Of a DNA stretch of 29,583 nucleotides, positions 15,803 through 24,530 are shown piece by piece. The stretch lies in assembly GCA_002371335.1 (NCBI GenBank), contig DFHP01000016.1, positions 1 through 29,583 on the forward strand, written 5' to 3'. Under the pieces are notes generated by a model. That model was given only the letters and a program-made list of their open reading frames with translations. It did no database searches and was not told the origin of the DNA. Position 1 is the stretch's first letter. Every line of letters starts with the position of its first letter. The position numbers were made by a program, and so were the translations under genes. This stretch comes from Eubacterium sp. UBA3720. Its GTDB lineage: Bacteria > Bacillota > Clostridia > Lachnospirales > Lachnospiraceae.

Positions 15803-17620
15803 ATGAAAAGAAAAAAGGTATTGCAAATGCTTCTGTTTTGCGCGTTATCAGCCGGAATGACCTGCTGCCCCGTCAGTGCTGCGGCAGGAAGCGTAACTAT
15901 TTCAAAGAGCCTGGATCCTGCACTTAAAGGATCAGTGACACTGCATAAGCTGATAGAAAATGACGGACAAAACACAGCAGCAGATGGTCTGAAGAATGAA
16001 AATGAAAGCCGTAGGCCTGTGGCAGACATCGGATTTTCCTATAAAAAGATCGCCGATATCGTGAATGTGGCAGAAGAAGGACAGACAGGCGTATATTTCA
16101 AAAATATTGATCAGGAATTTCTGACGCTGGCGCAGCAATTGAATGTAAAAATAGAACCGGTAAAAATAGGGAATAATAACTATTACACGATTCAGGCATT
16201 TGAAAGCGCAATAGACGCGATCAACGGAAATGAAGGAGACGGCACATCATTTACCGGACAGACACGACTTACGGAATATGTGTCCGGAGGAACAAAGATG
16301 GAGAAAACAGATTCTACAGGTACTGCAGAAGCAGATGATCTGGCTCTTGGTCTTTACCTTGTGGGAGAGACAGACATTTCTGCACATGACGGTCTTGACA
16401 GCGCCGGACAACCCATCAATGAATCTCCAAATCCGGAAGCCCCTGTTATAGAATCGCCGGCAGATCCTTTTCTGGTATCCGTGCCGATGACTAATGCGGC
16501 TAGGATAGGAAATGCAGAAGCGGGAACGGTCTGGCAGTACGATATAGATGTGTATCCGAAGGATCAGACAAACAGTATTACAAAAAAAATAATAGATCCG
16601 GATGAAAAGGATGATAAAGCACTCAGAGATCAGGAGGATTATCAGATAGGCGATACCGTATCGCAGGTAATCTATTCCGACGCGCCAAAGCTACAGCCGG
16701 GCAAAACCCATAAGACATATAAAATATCAGATTCCATGACAGAAGGTCTCTCTTTTGACAAAATCGTTCGGGTCTCCTACGGAAATCGTGTCGCATCGCC
16801 CGATAAAGAATCTTCATTTAATGGTTTTACTGAACTGGCGAAAACGGATTATACATTGACGGTAGCTGAAGATAAGCATTCCTTTGCGGTCGAACTCACA
16901 GAATCAGGCCTGGCAAAGATGGATAAAATCTCGTCAAACAGCCAGGTTGCAGTATTCTTTGACAGCGTGCTTAACAGCAAGGCAAAGATCGGTACGGATC
17001 CCGTAAATGAGAATCATCCGATTCTGACATGGAAAAATTCAAATACTTTGGAAAAATCATATCAGGGAAACAAGGTTTACGACTATACATATGAGCTGGA
17101 TGTTTTGAAAAAAGGAGTAAAAGATGCATCCGCGGTTACCTTTGAGTTTTCAGAGAAAGATACCGGAGTTCTTGTAAGATTCGTACAGGATGGCGACGGA
17201 GTATATCATCTTTTTGACCGTGCTTCTGATACGGACTCCCATGCAGTAAAGGAAATTCATCCGTCATCCGACGGACATCTCAGTCTGAAAGGTCTTGATA
17301 CAAGGGAATACATACTTACTGAAACAAAAACAGAAGCCGGCAAAAATCTTCCGGGCGAGCCTGTCCATATTATTCTGGAGGCTGCAGATCCGGGACGGGA
17401 CGGAAATCTGACAAAAGCACAGATGAAGGTCGGAGAGAAGACAGGAGAATTGACACACTCCAAGGGTATCGTTCATATGACTGTAGAAAATACCGATTCG
17501 ATCACACTCCGGACAGGCGGAGAAGGAACCCTGGCTTTATATGCGGGAGGAACAGTGATCCTTTGTATGGCAGGTGCCGGATATCTGTTATTATGCGGAA
17601 GAAAAAAGAAAACTCAGTAA
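15803..17620 (+). CDS. Sortase-assembled backbone pilin (SpaA/SpaH-like)
   Basis: The 605-residue precursor has a signal peptide (cleavage near VSAAA, about residue 28) and a multi-domain Ig-like pilin layout. The pilin motif WQYDIDVYPK (W244-K253) matches WxxxVxVYPK, whose lysine is the inter-subunit crosslink acceptor, marking it as the shaft subunit. An E-box-like segment EYILTETKTEAG near the C-terminus supports intramolecular isopeptide chemistry. The last 39 residues form a sorting signal: ITLRTGGEGT, hydrophobic span, RKKK tail. The motif reads LRTGG rather than LPxTG. AAGGAA precedes the ATG. The gene overlaps the sortase gene by 28 bp, so they form one operon. Confidence 0.9.
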   Translation: MKRKKVLQMLLFCALSAGMTCCPVSAAAGSVTISKSLDPALKGSVTLHKLIENDGQNTAADGLKNENESRRPVADIGFSYKKIADIVNVAEEGQTGVYFKNIDQEFLTLAQQLNVKIEPVKIGNNNYYTIQAFESAIDAINGNEGDGTSFTGQTRLTEYVSGGTKMEKTDSTGTAEADDLALGLYLVGETDISAHDGLDSAGQPINESPNPEAPVIESPADPFLVSVPMTNAARIGNAEAGTVWQYDIDVYPKDQTNSITKKIIDPDEKDDKALRDQEDYQIGDTVSQVIYSDAPKLQPGKTHKTYKISDSMTEGLSFDKIVRVSYGNRVASPDKESSFNGFTELAKTDYTLTVAEDKHSFAVELTESGLAKMDKISSNSQVAVFFDSVLNSKAKIGTDPVNENHPILTWKNSNTLEKSYQGNKVYDYTYELDVLKKGVKDASAVTFEFSEKDTGVLVRFVQDGDGVYHLFDRASDTDSHAVKEIHPSSDGHLSLKGLDTREYILTETKTEAGKNLPGEPVHIILEAADPGRDGNLTKAQMKVGEKTGELTHSKGIVHMTVENTDSITLRTGGEGTLALYAGGTVILCMAGAGYLLLCGRKKKTQ

Positions 17621-18489
17621 GCTTCGGAACGATCCTTATACTGATCATGATATTGGCCGGAATGACGTTATCGTCATGTATGTTTGTATATCCCGGGCTG
17701 GCAGATACTTTCAGTCAGCTGCATACAGCTGATATGGTCCGCGGTTATATAGACGGCATAAGCAGTCAGCCGGGAGAGAGGATAGAGCGGGAAAGGAAAA
17801 AGGCTTCAGAATATAACCGTGCGCTGACTGAGGAAAGGGAAATAAGCCCTTTTCATTATATGGGAGCTGAAGCCTCTGACTCTATGTATGAATCTTGCTT
17901 ATCTTTTGATGATTCAATGGAAATGTGTTATATAGACATTCCGGATATTGATGTATATCTTCCGGTGACGCATGGGACGGGATCCGGTCCCATGAGATAT
18001 GAATGCGGGCATATGTATGGTACCTCGCTCCCTGTGGGAGGTAATTCCACGCATGCGGTGATAGCGGGGCATACAGGCCTGCGAAATGCAAAGATATTTA
18101 CAGACCTTGTCAGAATGAAAAAAGGGCAGGAATTTTATATTCACATATTAGGAGAGACCCATGTTTATAAAATAGACAGCATCAAAACAGTTCTGCCTGA
18201 AGAAGCTGACGATGAACTGCAGATCCGTAAAGGTCAGGATCTGGTTACGCTGTATACATGCACGCCCTACGGGATCAACGATCACAGACTTCTGGTCAGG
18301 GGAGTTCGTGTATATCCTGATCTTACGGACGATATCGGTTCCGGTGCGGTATTGATAAACGAAAGAAGAAACAGGACTTTGATAATGAAGGCGGTCTTTT
18401 ATTTGATGGTCCCGGCTGTCGTATTCGTGACCGGGCTTATCCTGACAAAAAAATCTTTGAAAAAAGGGGAAACGGATGAAAACAATTAG
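17593..18489 (+). CDS. srtC: Class C (pilus-assembly) sortase
   Basis: The 298-residue transpeptidase joins pilin subunits by cleaving their sorting motifs and attaching them to the pilin-motif lysine of the next. It has membrane segments at both ends (about 10-33 and 266-285, the class C hallmark), GTSLPVGG, H160 in AGHTGL, and TLYTCTPYGINDHRLLVRG with C223 and R232 completing the triad. The lid region that normally reads DPF or DPW reads SPF here (residues 85-87). ATG 17593 gives a normal start with a basic MRKKK; an in-frame ATG at 17563 adds ten residues. It overlaps both neighbouring genes, so it is translated as part of the pilus operon. Confidence 0.93.
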   Translation: MRKKKENSVSFGTILILIMILAGMTLSSCMFVYPGLADTFSQLHTADMVRGYIDGISSQPGERIERERKKASEYNRALTEEREISPFHYMGAEASDSMYESCLSFDDSMEMCYIDIPDIDVYLPVTHGTGSGPMRYECGHMYGTSLPVGGNSTHAVIAGHTGLRNAKIFTDLVRMKKGQEFYIHILGETHVYKIDSIKTVLPEEADDELQIRKGQDLVTLYTCTPYGINDHRLLVRGVRVYPDLTDDIGSGAVLINERRNRTLIMKAVFYLMVPAVVFVTGLILTKKSLKKGETDENN

Positions 18490-19540
18490 GCGTTTGATTC
18501 TCACAACCGCTGCTGCGGTGATCATATTTCTTTTAAAAAGCGGAGGCGGCGTTTCGGAAAATGCATTTGCGCTGGAATCTGAGAATTCTGTATCTGCTCA
18601 GAAAACGGGAACTTTGACGATCGAGTATAAGGACGATACGGACTATGGCCAGAAACCGGTCATAAACGCGGGTTTTACGATATATAAGGCAGGCACGTGG
18701 AATGAGGACGGCTCATACACCAGTATTGCAGAAGGATTCTCATTGGATAAGACGCCGGGAGAAGAAGAGATAAAAAAGCTTGAAAAACAGTGCGGAGAAA
18801 TATCCGGGGATTATTATTGTGAAACAAATTCCCAAGGCGTTGCCCGGGTGACGCTTCCTGTAGGCGTTTATCTGGTGAAAGAATCCTCTCCCGCGGAGGG
18901 ACACCTTCCCTCCGGTCCGTTCCTGGTGTCAATACCATATACTGAGAATGGTGAAAAACTGGTTTATGATGTGACGGTATCGCCCAAATCCGAGCCATGC
19001 TCGGATATTGTGATCGAAAAGAAGGTAACCGGAACGGCAGGAGAGAAGGACTGGGAATTCCATTTTTTGATCGAGTTCGGCCAGAATGAACCTGAGACAG
19101 CTCCTGATTCCGGTCTTTCCCGGGGGATAGGTAATGGAACTGATGAAAACGAACCGATGAAGTTCAGGGCGGATTTCTCCAATGGAAAAAAGTCAGAGAT
19201 CAGAAGCGGCGAACAGTTTTCTCTGAAGGATGGCGAGAGTATTCATGTTTACGGAATACCGGCCGGCACCCGTTACAAGGTCACGGAAACAGAAGCTGAT
19301 CAGAACGGATACAGGACGACAGCCGGAAATTATGAAGGAAATATAAAATATGGAGAAACAGTTTCTGTGATTTTCGAAAATCACAGAGACAGTCCACCCG
19401 CGGTCAGTTCCGGGAAAGGCTTTGCATCACCGGTAAAAACCGGTGACGAAAGCGATATTGGAAAATATCTGATAATCGGAATCTCTGCCCTTCTGCTTTG
19501 CTTATGGACAGTCAGAGGGATCAGGAGAGAGCTGAAATGA
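18476..19540 (+). CDS. Minor/ancillary pilin with sorting signal
   Basis: The 354-residue precursor has a signal peptide (about 1-32, ending near AFA), an N-terminal SpaA-like fold (about 44-175, including GTLTIEYKDD and the E-box-like VGVYLVKESSPAEGHLP) and a second domain (about 178-300) beginning DIVIEKKVTGTAGEKDWEF and ending near YKVTETEADQNGYRT, of the Cna-B-related DUF7601-like type. The C-terminus (SPVKTGDESD, hydrophobic span, RGIRREL) is a sorting signal whose motif differs from those of the other two pilins. No YPK pilin motif with the upstream Trp is seen, so a base or decorative subunit is more likely than a shaft role. It overlaps the sortase by 14 bp. Confidence 0.85.
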   Translation: MKTIRRLILTTAAAVIIFLLKSGGGVSENAFALESENSVSAQKTGTLTIEYKDDTDYGQKPVINAGFTIYKAGTWNEDGSYTSIAEGFSLDKTPGEEEIKKLEKQCGEISGDYYCETNSQGVARVTLPVGVYLVKESSPAEGHLPSGPFLVSIPYTENGEKLVYDVTVSPKSEPCSDIVIEKKVTGTAGEKDWEFHFLIEFGQNEPETAPDSGLSRGIGNGTDENEPMKFRADFSNGKKSEIRSGEQFSLKDGESIHVYGIPAGTRYKVTETEADQNGYRTTAGNYEGNIKYGETVSVIFENHRDSPPAVSSGKGFASPVKTGDESDIGKYLIIGISALLLCLWTVRGIRRELK

Positions 19541-19564
19541 AATAAAAAGAAGGACAGGTAAAAT

Positions 19565-22500
19565 ATGAGCAAAAACAAAAGATATCAGAAAATCAAAAGA
19601 TGCTTTGCATCTATCCTTGTGATATTGTGTTTTCTGCTTTCTTTCACTCCTTATCCCGTTTCCGGTACAAACAGAATTACAAACACAGTTAATAAAACAA
19701 AAGAAGAAACGGAATCTGCGCCATATCAGATGGAGGAAAAAAACAATGAAAGAAGCCGGAGCGGGGCGGGAGCAGATGAAAGCAAAAATAAAGAAACGAC
19801 TGAAGAACAGGGAAATTCAGATAATGAAAAACAATCAATATCTGAGAAAAATATTAAGGGAACGCAGGAAGAGGCTCCGGAGAAGGTACTGACAGAAGAA
19901 GAAAAGTCTGCGGCAGAAAGAAAAGCTGCGGCAGAAAGAAAAACTGCGGCAGAAAGAAAAACTGCGGAAGATAGAATATCGTACGGATCAGACAGTGCAG
20001 ATGAATCAGCAGGTACAGATAACATCCAGATAAAGTCTGAGAGTGTGCAGACAGACCTTCCTTCTGGACGGAAAGATGAAGAGAATATATCCGGAAATAT
20101 ACATATCATAATGTCTCATGGAGGTACCCTTACATTTTCTGATGAAAACGGAGGAAATACGTCTGTCTATAATGTAGATGAATCAGGAAAAGTTTATATA
20201 AACGGTACTTCTGCAGAACGCGCGGAAGAACCGGATACTCAGGAAACCGGCAGAACGGATCAGAAAGGAACGGAAGAGAGCACATCCGAAGCTGCGAACG
20301 TCGTGTCAGAAACAGAACCGGACAAAGTTGTCTCAGACAATCCGCTTTCTGAAAATGATGAAGCGCATGCTAACAGGACGAGGCCTTATACTTTTGAAGA
20401 TACAAAAGATAATAAGCCGGTGATAATGCTGGACAAACCATCGGCATATTCTGCGAAACTGGTATTTAACGCCGATGATGGATTTGTGATCTCTGAATTT
20501 GCGCATAGTGAAAACGGAAAACCGGTAAATGACGGACCCATTAGATCAGATCTGTCGAAAACCGTGACGATGATGCTCCCGGCGTCGGATACTGTTTCCG
20601 ATATAAAAGTGACGTTTGAAGAATCCGGAGAGCTCTCAGAGCATACCGAGAAAATGATCGAGGAGGAAGAAAACAAGCTTGCGTCAGGTGAAAGAGTTCT
20701 TGCTGCGTTGATAGATACGGATTCGGAAATGATACCTGACGATCAGAAGGAAATGATTCAGAATATTGATCCAGGGGAGACTAAGCTTTCATCCGCACCG
20801 GCAGCAAAGACCGGCGCTTCACAGAGCGGAGGAGATACGATACTTGTAGGAGACTCTTCCCTGCCGACTTCCGTCACTATCTATAATACAGGTCATGTCA
20901 TCAATTACAGTCATTATGGCGGAAGCCGTTCGGATACGGATCTTCATCATTTATACAGTACTTCGGAAGACAGTACCAGGAGAACCGCTTACTGTATAGA
21001 TCCGGGAAAGACTTCACCGGTCAACGGCGCGGCAAGCGCAAGCCTTGCCGTGTCTGCCGTAGATAACGCAAATCTTTATAAGGTTTTGTTCTATGGATAT
21101 GGAGGACCGGGAGATATTACCGGATCCATAGAGGGATGGAGCGCGGATGATATTCTGATCTTTACAAGACTGTGCGCCGTATATGCATTCAGCGGACAGG
21201 ACAGCAGCTATACCTTCCGGGGATGCAGTCAGTACATGATCGACAGAACAATGGATCTGTGGAATCTGATCATGCGGCAGGCAGATCCGCTGGTAAGTAT
21301 GCGTTTCACGCCTTCCGAGCAGACTGTAGGTCCTGATCAGGACCGGTCGGCAGATATAACGTTCGTATCTCAGGGAGGTAATTCCGTGAACGTGACGGTC
21401 CCGGAAGGAGTAGCACTTTATAACAAAACACGTCCTGAGCTTAACTGGGAAAACGGAACTACAAAGGTATATGCGGGAGATGTGTTTTATATGGTCACAG
21501 GGAAAAAAGACTATACATATGATTCAGGACCGGTTACCGGAAACGTTTCAGCCATGCTGATGTTTGTCACTGAAAGTCTTAATAATACCCGGCAGCGTCT
21601 TGTTGGATGGGTTCCGGAAAACCTGAGAAGCTCTTTTAAGATCCACTGGAGCGATGTCCCGGAGATCAAAAAGACAGTAAACCGGGAATCTAACAATATC
21701 GGAGAAATACAGACCTGGAAGATCGAAGCGGAGATCCCTAATGAAGAAATATCATCCTTCAAGATAACAGACACTCTGGATCCAAGGCTGGATTACGCGG
21801 GAAATCTGAAGCTGACCACGGAAACGGACTCCGGAAATATGAAAGCGGCATATACAGGGAATACCTGCATTTATAACGAAACCGACTGGGGAGCCGTATT
21901 TGATCCGGACTGGTATGCGGCCAGATATCCGGACATCAGAGAGGTTTTTGGAGAAGACCGGGAAAAAATGCTTGAACACTTTATCAGCACAGGCATTTAT
22001 GATGTACATACAATGGGACGTGGAGGATTTGATGTTAACGTTTACATGAATGATCCGTCTAACAGTGGTCTTAAAGATGCGTATGGAAATGATAAACTCT
22101 CGTACTACAGACATTTCTGCCTGTGGGGAATAAACGAAGGCCGGGTATGTGCAGATCTTACGGATAAAGGAGATGATCCGGATTACACAGTAAACTATGA
22201 TGAAAAAAGCAGAACACTGACGGTAAGCTTCAGATCAGGAGACAGTGCGGCTTTAAACAGCCATGTAGATAAACTGACGTTAATGCAGAACAGGAAGATA
22301 GTAATTACGTTTGATACAAAGATCAACAGTACTGCGAAGGCAGGAGAGGAGATCGAAAATAAAAGCATACTGAACTGTAATAACAGTACTTCCGAAAGTA
22401 AACCGGCAAAGGTCTATACAAGTGAAGCTGCAGTCAGAAAAGCGGATGACGCACATAACCCTGTCGCCGGCGCGGTGTTTGGTATATGGACTGTCGACGG

Positions 22501-22903
22501 AGAGGAAAAGAAGCCTGTAGTACTGGACGGGAGCAGGAAACCTGTCTGCTTTGGGGATGAAAATTATGATAAATCCGCGAAACAGATGACGGCGGTTTCA
22601 GGCAAAGACGGGCTTGCGATATTTCATGGTCTGAAGGATGGAACATACATTTTCAGAGAAATTGAAGCACCAAAGGGATATACACTTAACAGTGTTTATT
22701 CAAATAAAGTAACAATAGTGAAAGGAAAAATGAGTCCGGAAGAAGACGTGCCGGAGATTATTGATCATAAACCGATGCAGCTTCGTGCCGGCGGACCGGG
22801 TAATACAGCATTGTATCTGCCGGCGTTGACCGTATTGTCGGTTACGATCTGTTTGATCAGGCAGATGTTGAACAAGATGTTGAACAAAAAGACTGTTTCC
22901 TGA
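19565..22903 (+). CDS. Large pilus adhesin: thioester-like, pilin-type and Cna-B domains with inserted A/B dyad
   Basis: The 1112-residue surface protein is the likely pilus tip adhesin. In order: signal peptide (to about 35); long charged, low-complexity stalk (about 40-290) with AERK(A/T)A repeats; a thioester-domain-like region (about 450-690; C477 in TAYCIDPGK, KVLFYGYGGPGD); a D2-type isopeptide pilin domain (E700 IKKTVN, ITDTLDPRLDYAGN, resuming at YTVNYDEKSRTLTVSF); a Cna-B/SpaA domain (about 955-1060; K959 and E1032 in REIEAPKGY as candidate isopeptide partners); and a sorting signal reading LRAGG (1073-1077). Residues 770-865 are an A/B dyad sitting inside the D2 domain. AAGGACAGG precedes the ATG. 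It is the last gene of the operon. Confidence 0.87.
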   Translation: MSKNKRYQKIKRCFASILVILCFLLSFTPYPVSGTNRITNTVNKTKEETESAPYQMEEKNNERSRSGAGADESKNKETTEEQGNSDNEKQSISEKNIKGTQEEAPEKVLTEEEKSAAERKAAAERKTAAERKTAEDRISYGSDSADESAGTDNIQIKSESVQTDLPSGRKDEENISGNIHIIMSHGGTLTFSDENGGNTSVYNVDESGKVYINGTSAERAEEPDTQETGRTDQKGTEESTSEAANVVSETEPDKVVSDNPLSENDEAHANRTRPYTFEDTKDNKPVIMLDKPSAYSAKLVFNADDGFVISEFAHSENGKPVNDGPIRSDLSKTVTMMLPASDTVSDIKVTFEESGELSEHTEKMIEEEENKLASGERVLAALIDTDSEMIPDDQKEMIQNIDPGETKLSSAPAAKTGASQSGGDTILVGDSSLPTSVTIYNTGHVINYSHYGGSRSDTDLHHLYSTSEDSTRRTAYCIDPGKTSPVNGAASASLAVSAVDNANLYKVLFYGYGGPGDITGSIEGWSADDILIFTRLCAVYAFSGQDSSYTFRGCSQYMIDRTMDLWNLIMRQADPLVSMRFTPSEQTVGPDQDRSADITFVSQGGNSVNVTVPEGVALYNKTRPELNWENGTTKVYAGDVFYMVTGKKDYTYDSGPVTGNVSAMLMFVTESLNNTRQRLVGWVPENLRSSFKIHWSDVPEIKKTVNRESNNIGEIQTWKIEAEIPNEEISSFKITDTLDPRLDYAGNLKLTTETDSGNMKAAYTGNTCIYNETDWGAVFDPDWYAARYPDIREVFGEDREKMLEHFISTGIYDVHTMGRGGFDVNVYMNDPSNSGLKDAYGNDKLSYYRHFCLWGINEGRVCADLTDKGDDPDYTVNYDEKSRTLTVSFRSGDSAALNSHVDKLTLMQNRKIVITFDTKINSTAKAGEEIENKSILNCNNSTSESKPAKVYTSEAAVRKADDAHNPVAGAVFGIWTVDGEEKKPVVLDGSRKPVCFGDENYDKSAKQMTAVSGKDGLAIFHGLKDGTYIFREIEAPKGYTLNSVYSNKVTIVKGKMSPEEDVPEIIDHKPMQLRAGGPGNTALYLPALTVLSVTICLIRQMLNKMLNKKTVS
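19908..19961 (+). repeat. 18-bp tandem repeat in the adhesin stalk
   Basis: Three near-identical 18-bp units beginning CTGCGGCAGAAAGAAAA, plus a partial fourth, encode AAERK(A/T). The repeat is in frame, so copy-number change would alter stalk length without frameshift. Confidence 0.85.
21872..22160 (+). repeat. A/B dyad inserted in the adhesin pilin domain
   Basis: Encodes residues 770-865. It begins YNETDWGAVFDPDWY, equivalent to YDGIDYSPVFDPDYY in the S8 protease, and ends with a B-type unit (YYRHFCLWGINEGR). Confidence 0.8.
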
Positions 22904-23016
22904 CGGACTCCGGTAAAGGGGGTGTTTGATGGTAAGATAAAATATGAAAGCGAAAAAAAGACTCAAGGGAAATGAATAAATAGGTTGGTATAGTAATACA
23001 AAAATATGATTGCAGA

Positions 23017-23064
23017 AATGATCCTTTACCGTTTTTAAAAAGACGGAAAGGATCATTATTTTTT
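23017..23064 (+). terminator. Intrinsic terminator of the pilus operon
   Basis: AATGATCCTTT (23017-23027) pairs with AAAGGATCATT (23047-23057), extended by CCGT/ACGG across a bulged A, with a 10-nt loop and an ATTTTTT tail. Confidence 0.88.
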
Positions 23065-23088
23065 CGCGGATTTCGCCTGGCCCAAAAT

Positions 23089-23160
23089 AACAATATCGGA
23101 CAATGCAGAATCATACAAGATAAAACATGGTAAATATGCACAAAACAATATCGGACAATG
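23089..23160. repeat. Two 17-bp direct repeats upstream of the lipoprotein gene
   Basis: AACAATATCGGACAATG occurs exactly at 23089-23105 and 23144-23160, 55 bp apart, just upstream of the presumed promoter. Possible binding sites for one regulator. Confidence 0.7.
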
Positions 23161-23311
23161 AGACATAATATAATTATGTATACCAAAACATGTATTTCAT
23201 AAATCAGCCTTTTCATATATAATAGAAGTACGGATATAATGAATTGGGAAGTTTTAATACGTATTATAAAAAGGAGATCATAAGGGGCTTGTATGTCCTT
23301 ACAAATACATT

Positions 23312-24490
23312 ATGAGCGTAAAGAATAGAATCAGGAGATCCATACTTCCGGCGGCTGTCTGTGCAGGTCTGGCGCTTGCAGGCCTTGGAGGCTGCGGGAG
23401 GGAAGGCGGTGTGTCAGGCGTATCGGCGGATACAGGTTCCGGCGATGTTTCTGCTGTATCAGAAAGCCTGTCGGTGTCTGAAAGCAGCCGGGACGCGGTG
23501 GCTGCAAACAGCACAGAGTCATCGTCTGAGATCATAAACAGAAATATGACTAAGCAATCGTTCAGAGAACTGGAGTTCTATGTACCCGCTGAATGGGCTG
23601 CAACTAAGGAAGAGGAGAGCAGCGAGGAGGAAGGTACTGCAAATCTGGATTACTATCCGTCCTCTAAAGCTACTGTTTCATTCATGTATTTCGATTACTC
23701 GGGAGACGATACAAAAGATTTTCCTCTGGCCGGAGTAGCTTCGGGCATGGCCGATAATCTGGCAGGGACCGAGGGGGCATCCTTTGTACAGGGACTGAGA
23801 CTGCTTCCTTCGAATGCCGATGTATGCGTTTATACTGTGGAAGGAGAATACACGTACGAAGAGGATGGAAAAAGTTTCTTTCTGAATTCCATTTATTATT
23901 TTGTGCCGGGTGACGAGGGCGTATATCAGATATGGCTCTCTGTGGATAATGATATTGATATGGCAGAATATGAAAAAGACTTTAAAGAGGTTTTCTCCGG
24001 CATCGTCATCAATGGTGTAAAAAAGGAAGCGGGAAACGTTCCTAAATACAAGGTATTTTATGAGAAAGCGCTGACGGCGCTTGACCCGTCGTATGGGATC
24101 GAATTGTCAGAAGTTTCACAAACCTCACAAGACTCCGGAGATGACCGGAATAACGATGATCCGGACGCTGTTTCATATGAAATCAAGGGAAATGGAGAAT
24201 CAAAGAATGCTGTGATCACGTTTACAGATGATCAGATAAGTCTGACAGCATCGTCGATCAGTGAGAATGACAATTTAACTTATGTTGAGATCGCGCTGAC
24301 AGAGATCATTGCCGTGACAAGTCCTGAAACAGGGTCAGTCAATGCATGTTATGAGGCAATGGACGCCATGCTGCAGGAGCTGACAATGAATGCCGAAAAC
24401 AATGAGCAGTATGATATTGAATACAAAAAGAATATGTATCATTTCACGCTTGATGAAGATTCACTGGATCTGGTCGTGGATATAAGATAG
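23312..24490 (+). CDS. Secreted lipoprotein of unknown function
   Basis: The 392-residue precursor has a basic N-terminus, a hydrophobic stretch and the lipobox LGGC (C28), then a Ser/Glu-rich linker (about 30-75). The mature part (about 80-225, from FRELEFYVPAEW) resembles substrate-like, PsbP/LpqN-type surface-domain layouts only loosely; I do not assign a family. The rest (about 240-392) is acidic and rich in Asp/Ser. The start is uncertain: ATG 23312 lacks a close SD, while AAAGGAGAT lies about 35 nt upstream and an overlapping mini-ORF starts at 23293. It lies between the pilus operon and the recombinase, and looks monocistronic. Confidence 0.75.
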   Translation: MSVKNRIRRSILPAAVCAGLALAGLGGCGREGGVSGVSADTGSGDVSAVSESLSVSESSRDAVAANSTESSSEIINRNMTKQSFRELEFYVPAEWAATKEEESSEEEGTANLDYYPSSKATVSFMYFDYSGDDTKDFPLAGVASGMADNLAGTEGASFVQGLRLLPSNADVCVYTVEGEYTYEEDGKSFFLNSIYYFVPGDEGVYQIWLSVDNDIDMAEYEKDFKEVFSGIVINGVKKEAGNVPKYKVFYEKALTALDPSYGIELSEVSQTSQDSGDDRNNDDPDAVSYEIKGNGESKNAVITFTDDQISLTASSISENDNLTYVEIALTEIIAVTSPETGSVNACYEAMDAMLQELTMNAENNEQYDIEYKKNMYHFTLDEDSLDLVVDIR

Positions 24491-24530
24491 ATACAATACA
24501 AAGATAAACAGTAAAATATATAGATATAAA

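Larger units (their letters stand above)
22904..23311. other. Intergenic region after the pilus operon
   Basis: No gene is supported over 408 bases. It holds the pilus operon terminator (23017-23064), a pair of 17-bp direct repeats (23089-23160), a TATAAT (23218-23223) with only a weak -35 (TTTCAT 23195-23200), and the leader of the following lipoprotein gene. Antisense frames across it have no recognisable product. Confidence 0.6.
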
